The notes under the pieces were generated by a model. It was given only the letters and a program-made list of their open reading frames with translations, was not told the DNA's origin and made no database searches. From an uncultured Muribaculaceae bacterium (GTDB lineage: Bacteria > Bacteroidota > Bacteroidia > Bacteroidales > Muribaculaceae): DNA of 7,333 nucleotides. Shown in pieces: positions 1 through 6,104 of the stretch (within the stretch, counting starts at the first letter, position 1; each line of letters begins with the position of its first letter). Position numbers and translations under genes: made by a program. The stretch covers positions 1 through 7,333 of the forward strand of contig CANRZQ010000132.1 of NCBI GenBank assembly GCA_947644475.1, in the 5' to 3' direction.

Positions 1-574
1 GCTGCTTCCCAACACGTCGGGGGTGCGCACTGCCGAGGAGGCCGTGCTGGCCGCGCAGATGAGCCGCGAGGTGTTTGGCACGCCGTTTATCAAACTTGAA
101 ATCCACCCCGACCCCAAGTACTTGATGCCCGACCCTGTGGAGACGCTCCGCGCCACCGAGCAGCTGGCCGCCGAGGGCTTCGTGGTGCTTCCCTATATCC
201 AGGCCGACCCTGTGCTGTGCAAACGTCTCGAGGAGGCCGGAGCCGCCGCCGTGATGCCGCTGGCCGCGCCCATTGGCACCAACAAGGGCATACGCACCCG
301 CGACTTCCTTGAAATAATCATCGAGCAGAGCGGCGTGCCCGTGGTGGTGGATGCCGGGCTTGGCGCGCCCTCGCATGCCGCCGACGCCATGGAGATGGGC
401 GCCGACGCCGTGCTGGTGAACACCGCCATAGCCGTGGCCGGCGACCCTGTGATGATGGCCGACGCCTTCCGTCTGGCCGTGGAGGCCGGCCGCAAGGGCT
501 ATCTCGCCGGCATGGGCGCCGTGTCGGCCCACGCCCAGGCCACAAGCCCTCTCACCTCTTTCCTTAACGACTAA
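1..574 (+). CDS. thiG: Thiazole synthase ThiG (5'-truncated by window start)
   Basis: ThiG condenses 1-deoxy-D-xylulose 5-phosphate, dehydroglycine and ThiS-thiocarboxylate into the thiazole phosphate of thiamine, in the cytoplasm. The reading frame enters at base 2 with LLPNTSGVRTAEEAV, the ThiG LPNT-(S/A)-G-x-x-TAEEAV motif, and ends at TAA 572-574. About 190 residues are present, so roughly the first 65 to 70 of a usual 255 to 260 are missing. The Schiff-base lysine is the K of FIKLEI (codon 92-94), matching Lys96 of Bacillus subtilis ThiG. Other family blocks seen are PDPVETLRATEQL, GFVVLPY, MPLAAPIG, VVVDAGLG and VLVNTAIA, forming the phosphate-binding end of the TIM barrel. The GTG at 23 lies inside the conserved motif and is not the start. 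It is the first of four same-strand thi genes in view. A large inverted repeat follows the stop. Confidence 0.96.
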   Translation, partial: LLPNTSGVRTAEEAVLAAQMSREVFGTPFIKLEIHPDPKYLMPDPVETLRATEQLAAEGFVVLPYIQADPVLCKRLEEAGAAAVMPLAAPIGTNKGIRTRDFLEIIIEQSGVPVVVDAGLGAPSHAADAMEMGADAVLVNTAIAVAGDPVMMADAFRLAVEAGRKGYLAGMGAVSAHAQATSPLTSFLND

Positions 575-575
575 C

Positions 576-823
576 TCGCAGCACGGCAAAGCCGTGGCTC
601 TTATGTTAACCACGTATGGAGGCGAAGCCGACATGCGTGGCCGGATAAATACGAATCAATTGCGGTATTGGAGCGGAGCCTGCCGGAGCGTTCGACAGTA
701 CCGGCCAAGGCGCGAGGCACTACTTCGCAGTGCTATTTATCACCGTCATAAACCGGGCATGCCGGCTTCGCCTCCATACCCGGTTAACCAAGGAATCACG
801 GCTTCGCCGTGGCTTACTTGCGA
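576..823. repeat. Large imperfect inverted repeat filling the thiG-thiC spacer
   Basis: Left arm 582-640 pairs with right arm 753-811 without gaps on one axis: 48 of 59 positions by my hand count, with core 605-640/753-788 at 31 of 36. The longest uninterrupted block is 17 bp (614-630), containing GGAGGCGAAGCC. Each outer end is itself a perfect 6-bp hairpin: CACGGC-AAA-GCCGTG (582-596) and CACGGC-TTC-GCCGTG (797-811). TCGCA/TGCGA (576-580/819-823) may extend the arms with a small shift. Inside, ATAAATA/TATTTAT (645-651/734-740), CGGTA/TACCG (663-667/699-703) and a GCACT/AGTGC hairpin (717-733) add nested stems. There is no T-tract after the hairpins, no clear target-site duplication and no TPP-riboswitch CUGAGA motif. 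It resembles a miniature inverted-repeat element or a BIME-like mosaic of GGC-NNN-GCC palindromes, and would be transcribed within the thi operon. Confidence 0.8.
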
Positions 824-856
824 AACTTGAACTAAAAATAACAATCGAACAAACCT

Positions 857-2559
<1,703 letters not shown>

Positions 2560-2572
<13 letters not shown>

Positions 2573-3729
2573 ATACCGACACTGAATCGCCCTGGGGTCA
2601 CGGCTTCGCCGACGTAATCGACAGCCTCTACTGCTGGGACGACACCGTGGCCGCCATCGCGGCCATGACCGACGACGATGTGGCCCGCGCCCTCTCGAAG
2701 GCGCGGCGCAACACCGCGGCGCTGACCGACACCGATTTCATGGCCCTCATCTCCGAGGCCGCCGTGCCCCATCTCGAGGAGATGGCCCAGCTGGCCATGC
2801 GCTACACGCAGGAACGTTTCGGCAAGACCATATCGATGTACATCCCCATGTACGTGTCGAACGCCTGCACCAATTTCTGCGTATACTGCGGCTTCAACCA
2901 CAACAACCCGTTCACGCGCACGGTCCTGACCATGGACCAGGTGAAGGCCGAGTGCGAGGCTATACGCCGCCTCGCTCCGTTCGAGAACCTGCTCATTGTG
3001 AGCGGCGAGGCCCCGACCATAACGGGCGTGGACTATTACGAGCAGGTGCTGCAAACGTGCCGCCCGTATTTCCACAATCTCACCATCGAGGTGCAGCCCC
3101 TCAAAGAGGAGGAGTATGCCCGGCTCACGCGCTCGGGGCTCAACGGCGTAGTGTGCTTCCAGGAGACTTACCGCCGCGAGCGTTACAAATGCTACCATCC
3201 CAAGGGCATGAAGTCGCACTACGAGTGGCGTCTCAACGGCTACGACCGCATGGGCCGCGCCGGGGTGCACAAGATAGGCATGGGCGTACTCATCGGCCTC
3301 GAGGACTGGCGCGCCGACGTGACGATGATGGCGCGTCACCTGCGCTATCTCCAGCGCAAGTACTGGCGCACGCGCTATTCTGTCAACTTCCCGCGCATGT
3401 GCCCGTCGGAGAGCGGATTCCAGCCCAATGTGGTGATGACCGACCGCCAACTTGCCCAGCTCACCATGGCCTTCCGCCTTTTCGACCACGACATCGACAT
3501 ATCTTACTCCACACGCGAGAATCCTGAGTTCCGCGCCAACATGATGCGCCTGGGCGTGACGTCGATGAGCGCAGGCTCGAAGACCGAGCCGGGCGGATAC
3601 GCCACCTCGCCCGAGGCACTGGAACAGTTCACCGTGAGCGACGGCCGCTCGCCCCGCGAGGTCACCGAGGCCATCCGCGCCGGCGGCTACGACCCGGTGT
3701 GGAAGGACTGGGACGCGGTATTTGATTGA
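2560..3729 (+). CDS. thiH: 2-iminoacetate (dehydroglycine) synthase ThiH
   Basis: ThiH is a radical-SAM tyrosine lyase. It cleaves L-tyrosine to dehydroglycine, used by ThiG, plus p-cresol. It replaces the oxygen-dependent glycine oxidase ThiO, so its presence fits an anaerobe. The product is 389 residues. The SAM-cluster motif CTNFCVYC gives Cys103, Cys107 and Cys110 (Cx3Cx2C), followed by GFNHNNPFTR. LLIVSGEAPT and MSAGSKTEPGGY near the C-terminal end are typical ThiH blocks. The ATG at 2560 is chosen because it gives a normal N terminus and a 13-base overlap with the thiC stop. The in-frame ATG at 2509 would place 17 extra residues inside the ThiC cluster-encoding segment and is unlikely. 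The overlap suggests translational coupling with thiC. Stop TGA is at 3727-3729, followed within 6 bases by a perfect inverted repeat. Confidence 0.96.
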
Positions 3730-3734
3730 AGACG

Positions 3735-3795
3735 GCAGGAACACAATCCTCCGGATTGTGAAAATATATCACAATCCGGAGGATTGTGTTCCTGC
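3735..3795. repeat. Perfect 26-bp inverted repeat between thiH and thiF
   Basis: Arms 3735-3760 and 3770-3795 are exact reverse complements (26 of 26), separated by a 9-base A/T loop (3761-3769). Each arm contains its own hyphenated palindrome, CACAATCC-NNN-GGATTGTG, at 3742-3760 and 3770-3788. The block can therefore form either one long hairpin or two small 8-bp hairpins, and as DNA it is two 19-bp dyads 28 bp apart. The base of the long stem lies 14 bases before the thiF ATG. What follows is ATATATATAA, not a T-run, so a classical intrinsic terminator is not supported. Possible roles are an RNA processing or stability hairpin separating thiH and thiF expression, a regulator-binding dyad pair, or a palindromic repeat element. 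Confidence 0.9.
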
Positions 3796-3809
3796 ATATA
3801 TATAACATT

Positions 3810-4496
3810 ATGGACCGATATATCCGACATATACAGCTCGAGGGGTTCGGGCAGCAGGGGCAACGCCTGCTTGCCGGGGCCTCGGTGCTGGTGGTGGGCG
3901 CCGGGGCCTTGGGCACTGTCGCCTCGCTCTATCTCGGGAGCGCCGGCACGGGCAAGATTACCATCGTGGATTTCGACACGATCGACATCACCAATCTTCA
4001 GCGGCAACTGTCGTACACCGAGGGCGACATAGGCCGCCCCAAGGCCGAGACGCTTGCCTCGAAGGTGCGCGCCGCCAATTCCACTATCGAGGTGGAGGCC
4101 GTGAACCAGCGGCTCACGGCAGAGAATCTGCCCGGCGTGGTGGCGGGACACACGGTGGTGCTTGAATGTTCCGACAATCCGGCCACCAAGTATGCCGTGA
4201 CGGCTGCCTCGCAGGCCGCCGGAGTGCCTTATGTGGCGGGGGGCATCGCGCAGTATCGCGGCCAGGTGACGGCATGGCGGCCGGGATGCACGGGCTACCG
4301 CGACATCTTCCCCGACAAGTCCGACGACTATCTTACCGCTGCCGAGGGCGGCGTGCTTGCCTCGGCTCCCGGCATCGTGGGGTCGTTACAGGCCACGGAA
4401 GCCTTGAAAATCATCACCGGCCTTGGCTCGCCGCTCTACGACCGTCTCCTGCTCATCGACACGCTCGCCCCGTCGTTCACCGTGGTAAACTTGTAG
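3810..4496 (+). CDS. thiF: ThiF/MoeB/HesA-family ThiS adenylyltransferase, short form
   Basis: This E1-like enzyme is predicted to adenylate the ThiS C-terminal glycine with ATP, preparing it for sulfur loading before ThiG acts. The product is 228 residues. It opens with RYIRHIQLEGFGQQGQ, then the nucleotide-binding loop VVGAGALG (28-35), acidic residues in IVDFDTIDITNLQRQ (52-66), Lys78, and SDNPATKY (121-128) containing the Mg/ATP-site aspartate. ThiF is preferred over MoeB because of its place in the thi operon. Only two cysteines are present (120 and 160). The Zn-binding CxxC pairs of E. coli ThiF and MoeB are absent: the first site reads GYRDIFP and the protein ends at VVNL without the last pair. 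The region of catalytic Cys184 of E. coli ThiF reads YLTAAEGG. From memory, Bacteroides ThiF proteins share this short form. ATG 3810 is preferred over the in-frame GTG 3786, which lies inside the inverted repeat. Confidence 0.9.
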   Translation: MDRYIRHIQLEGFGQQGQRLLAGASVLVVGAGALGTVASLYLGSAGTGKITIVDFDTIDITNLQRQLSYTEGDIGRPKAETLASKVRAANSTIEVEAVNQRLTAENLPGVVAGHTVVLECSDNPATKYAVTAASQAAGVPYVAGGIAQYRGQVTAWRPGCTGYRDIFPDKSDDYLTAAEGGVLASAPGIVGSLQATEALKIITGLGSPLYDRLLLIDTLAPSFTVVNL

Positions 4497-4501
4497 ACTT
4501 A

Positions 4502-4577
4502 CGTGTATTACGACGTGTATTTCATTCGTGTATTACGTACGTGTATTACGTGAATTTCGGGGATTTCGGAGATTTTT
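4502..4577. repeat. Left nonamer array (unit TGTATTACG)
   Basis: Just after thiF, a 9-base unit TGTATTACG occurs exactly at 4504-4512, 4529-4537 and 4542-4550. A degraded copy lies at 4516-4528. The last exact copy is followed in perfect register by TGAATTTCG (4551-4559), GGGATTTCG (4560-4568) and GAGATTTTT (4569-4577), a gradient of decay toward the AT-rich core. Insertions of 3 to 4 bases interrupt the register at 4513-4515 and 4538-4541. The unit is the reverse complement of the unit at 4628-4699, so the two arrays face each other. The DNA lies between convergent genes, so both arms would be transcribed at the ends of the thiF and rlmH mRNAs if termination is late. Confidence 0.8.
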
Positions 4578-4620
4578 TACATTAATTATCATTAATAGTC
4601 CATTAATTTTAATTAACAAA
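4573..4620. repeat. AT-rich palindromic core, copy 1 of a dispersed repeat
   Basis: This 48-base AT-rich segment aligns without gaps to 5971-6018 at 37 of 48 positions by hand count. Nine of the eleven differences are transitions. It includes TTAATTATC and a perfect local palindrome TTAATT-TT-AATTAA (4603-4616). It sits at the centre of the two opposed nonamer arrays in the convergent thiF/rlmH gap. A run of six T at 4573-4578 follows the degraded nonamers and could help end thiF transcription, but no GC-rich stem precedes it. Low sequence complexity makes some of the similarity expected, so common origin is probable, not certain. Confidence 0.6.
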
Positions 4621-4699
4621 TAATCATCGCAATACACGTAATCATCGTAATCCACGTAATCATCGTAATACACGTAATACACGGAATTTACGTAATCAG
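4619..4699. repeat. Right nonamer tandem array (unit CGTAATNNN)
   Basis: Eight consecutive 9-base units run without a gap from 4628: CGCAATACA, CGTAATCAT, CGTAATCCA, CGTAATCAT, CGTAATACA, CGTAATACA, CGGAATTTA, CGTAATCAG. A decayed unit AATAATCAT precedes them at 4619-4627. The first six units alternate CGTAATCAT with a second type, giving an 18-base super-period over 4628-4672. The last unit contains the rlmH stop codon (complement of 4696-4698), so the array abuts or enters the gene end. CGTAATACA is the exact reverse complement of the left-array unit TGTATTACG. This is a minisatellite-like array; its function is unknown. Confidence 0.85.
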
Positions 4700-5169
4700 T
4701 CGTGGTGGTAGGGCTCGCCGCGGAGGATGGTCATGGCGCGGTAGATTTGCTCGACGATAAAGAGGCGCACCATCTCGTGGGGGAAGGTCATGCGCGAGAG
4801 CGAGAGTTTCTGATTGGCGCGGGCATACACCTCGGGCGAGAAGCCGTAGGGGCCGCCGATGGCCAGGACCAGGGTCGACGGCAGGCTGATCATCTTCTCG
4901 GAGATGAAAGTGGCGAATTCGCGCGAGGTGAGTTCGCGGCCGCGCTCGTCGAGGAGCATGAGGAAGTCGGCGGGGGCCAGGGTGTCGAGCAGGGCGCGTC
5001 CTTCGAGTTCTTTCTGCCGCTCGGCGCTCATGCCCTTTGTGGTCTTCACGTCGGGGAGTTCGCGGAGTTCGAAGGGGATATAGTGCGGGATGCGCGCGGC
5101 ATAGCGGTCGATGGCCTCGCGCAGGGGCTTGTAGGTGGTGCGCCCTATGCAGGTGAGGCGTATTTTCAT
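4696..5169 (-). CDS. rlmH: 23S rRNA (pseudouridine1915-N3)-methyltransferase RlmH
   Basis: RlmH is a SPOUT-class (alpha/beta-knot) methyltransferase. It uses SAM to methylate N3 of pseudouridine 1915 in helix 69 of 23S rRNA on assembled 70S ribosomes. The 157-residue product has the full family length (E. coli, 155). It starts MKIRLTCIGRT. The SAM-binding knot is seen as LAIGGPYGF (102-110), then LSLSRMTFPHEMVR (122-135), EQIYRAM (140-146) and the C-terminal PYHHD tail, equivalent to PYHRE in E. coli and carrying the active-site histidine. The ATG (complement of 5167-5169) overlaps the stop of the upstream sirtuin gene as ATGA, so translation is probably coupled. The stop lies in the last unit of a nonamer repeat array. 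Confidence 0.97.
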   Translation of the reverse strand: MKIRLTCIGRTTYKPLREAIDRYAARIPHYIPFELRELPDVKTTKGMSAERQKELEGRALLDTLAPADFLMLLDERGRELTSREFATFISEKMISLPSTLVLAIGGPYGFSPEVYARANQKLSLSRMTFPHEMVRLFIVEQIYRAMTILRGEPYHHD

Positions 5170-5849
5170 TTTTTAAGCATTTGGGCCAGGCGAGCCACGC
5201 CTTCGGAGGCTTTGAGGGGTATCACGTTCACTCCGGCAGGCACGGCGGCGGGACGTGGGTCGATATAGTAGACGGGTGTGCCGGGCTTCACGTAGTGGAG
5301 CAGGGCCGCGGCGGGGTACACCACCAGCGACGTGCCTATGATCACGAAGATGTCGGCCTCGGCGGCGAGGCGCGTGGCGGGCTCGAAATTGGGCACCGCT
5401 TCCTGGAAGAATACGATGTGGGGGCGCACGCGGTGGCCGTCGATTATGGTGTCGGGGGTGGTGACGAGGCTGTCGGGCGAGAGCTGATACACGCGGGTTT
5501 CGTCGTCGATGGCGCGCACCTTCATGAGTTCGCCGTGGAGGTGGAGCACGTTGGACGAGCCGGCGCGTTCGTGGAGGTCGTCGACATTCTGGGTTATTAC
5601 GTAGACGTCGTAGTCCTTTTCGAGGTCGACGAGGCCGAGGTGGGCTGCGTTGGGCTTGGCCTGGAGCAACTGTGCGCGGCGTTCGGAATAGAATTTGTGG
5701 ACGAGGGCGGGGTTGCGTGCGAATCCGTCGGCCGAGGCCACGTCCATCACGGGATAGTTTTCCCAGAGGCCACCGGCGTCGCGGAAGGTGGATATGCCGC
5801 TTTCGGCGCTTATGCCCGCGCCTGTGGATATGACGAGTTTCTTTTTCAT
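5166..5849 (-). CDS. cobB: NAD-dependent protein deacylase, sirtuin (SIR2/CobB) family, class III-like, cysteine-free
   Basis: Sirtuins remove acyl groups from protein lysines, consuming NAD+ and producing nicotinamide and O-acyl-ADP-ribose. The 227-residue product shows GAGISAESGISTFRD (10-24), TQNVDDLHERAG (86-97), catalytic His105 in HLHGEL and GTSLVVYPAA (172-181). Tyr54 and Arg57 (FYSERR) match the Tyr/Arg pair that binds acidic acyl groups in SIRT5 and CobB, so desuccinylase or demalonylase activity is inferred. The protein has no cysteine at all, so the usual four-cysteine Zn site between about 107 and 140 is missing. I recall similar Zn-less sirtuins in Bacteroides. The substrate-binding FGE motif reads FQE (148-150), an unusual change. 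The start, MKKKLVISTGAG, follows an A-rich tract. The gene leads a two-gene operon, ending in a 4-base overlap with rlmH. Confidence 0.92.
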   Translation of the reverse strand: MKKKLVISTGAGISAESGISTFRDAGGLWENYPVMDVASADGFARNPALVHKFYSERRAQLLQAKPNAAHLGLVDLEKDYDVYVITQNVDDLHERAGSSNVLHLHGELMKVRAIDDETRVYQLSPDSLVTTPDTIIDGHRVRPHIVFFQEAVPNFEPATRLAAEADIFVIIGTSLVVYPAAALLHYVKPGTPVYYIDPRPAAVPAGVNVIPLKASEGVARLAQMLKK

Positions 5850-5916
5850 TGTTTTTTATTTTTTTAACGCAAAATGCAACAAATTGTGATTAAAAATGTT
5901 TAATCTGTTACAAACG

Positions 5917-5948
5917 TTTCAACAATCGTATGTTAATTTATAAATTTG
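5917..5948 (+). promoter_or_regulatory. Bacteroidetes-type promoter for the transporter gene
   Basis: TAAATTTG at 5941-5948 matches the Bacteroidetes -7 consensus TAnnTTTG exactly. TTTC at 5917-5920 matches 3 of 4 bases of the -33 element TTTG, with a 20-base spacer. Transcription would start a few bases after 5948 and leave a leader of about 150 bases before ATG 6105. The palindrome AAACGTTT (5912-5919) overlaps the -33 element and could be part of an operator, though 8 bp alone is weak evidence. Confidence 0.55.
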
Positions 5949-5953
5949 CATCC

Positions 5954-5976
5954 GAAAAACCCATGCATGGTTTTTC
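5954..5976. promoter_or_regulatory. Palindrome at the predicted transcription start
   Basis: GAAAAA-C-CCATGCATGG-TTTTTC: a perfect 10-bp palindrome CCATGCATGG (5961-5970) is extended by GAAAAA/TTTTTC arms, with one unpaired C at 5960. It lies 6 to 28 bases after the -7 element, where it could be an operator or form a 5'-end hairpin in the transporter mRNA. A-tract and T-tract flanks also allow a weak bidirectional terminator, but the stem is short and partly AT. Confidence 0.45.
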
Positions 5977-6018
5977 ACGTTAATTATCGTGAATGAGCCG
6001 TTAATTTCAATTAATGAA
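5971..6018. repeat. AT-rich core, copy 2 of a dispersed repeat
   Basis: This segment aligns without gaps to 4573-4620 (37 of 48). The shared blocks are TTAATTATC, CC-TTAATTT and AATTAA. Here it lies in the presumed leader of the transporter gene, whereas copy 1 lies between convergent gene ends, so a shared promoter function is unlikely. It may be a short dispersed intergenic repeat of this genome. Confidence 0.55.
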
Positions 6019-6049
6019 TGATTAATGGCAATTAACGCAAAGATTTGCG
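5999..6049. other. Overlapping inverted repeats in the transporter leader
   Basis: A 39-bp inverted repeat (5999-6037) pairs CGTTAATT with AATTAACG at its ends and ATTAAT with ATTAAT nearer the centre, 15 of 17 stem positions matching. It overlaps by two bases a second inverted repeat CGCAAA-GA-TTTGCG (6036-6049). A small CACG/CGTG stem lies just upstream (5976-5991). The leader RNA of the transporter would be structured, and the two main stems compete at their junction. This could be attenuation or simply repeat-derived. No known riboswitch class is recognised. Confidence 0.45.
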
Positions 6050-6104
6050 CGTTGTTTCAGTTGCTTGACACAAAAATAAGACATCTTTTCGGCATTTCCT
6101 AATT

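Noticed and set aside
594..830. 78-residue plus-strand open frame in the thiG-thiC spacer
   Set aside because: It starts at a GTG inside a hairpin, consists of translated inverted repeat, and shows no protein-like pattern or family motif.
575..856. TPP riboswitch before thiC
   Set aside because: A TPP riboswitch would be plausible before a thi gene, but the conserved CUGAGA and ACCUGAUC-type segments are not present; the space is inverted repeat.
3735..3795. Rho-independent terminator after thiH
   Set aside because: The stem is strong, but no T-run follows it and thiF, a pathway gene, begins 14 bases later.
4619..4699. CRISPR array
   Set aside because: Units are 9 bases with no spacers; a simple tandem repeat explains the pattern.
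5181..5867. 228-residue plus-strand open frame opposite the sirtuin gene
   Set aside because: It is the antisense shadow of a clearly conserved sirtuin.
6065..6070. TTGACA as a sigma-70 -35 box
   Set aside because: No -10-like hexamer lies about 17 bases downstream, and Bacteroidetes use a different consensus.
6071..6078. Leftward -7 element (complement TATTTTTG) for the sirtuin gene
   Set aside because: It matches TAnnTTTG, but no TTTG-like -33 element lies about 20 bases upstream and the resulting leader would exceed 200 bases in AT-rich DNA where chance matches are common.
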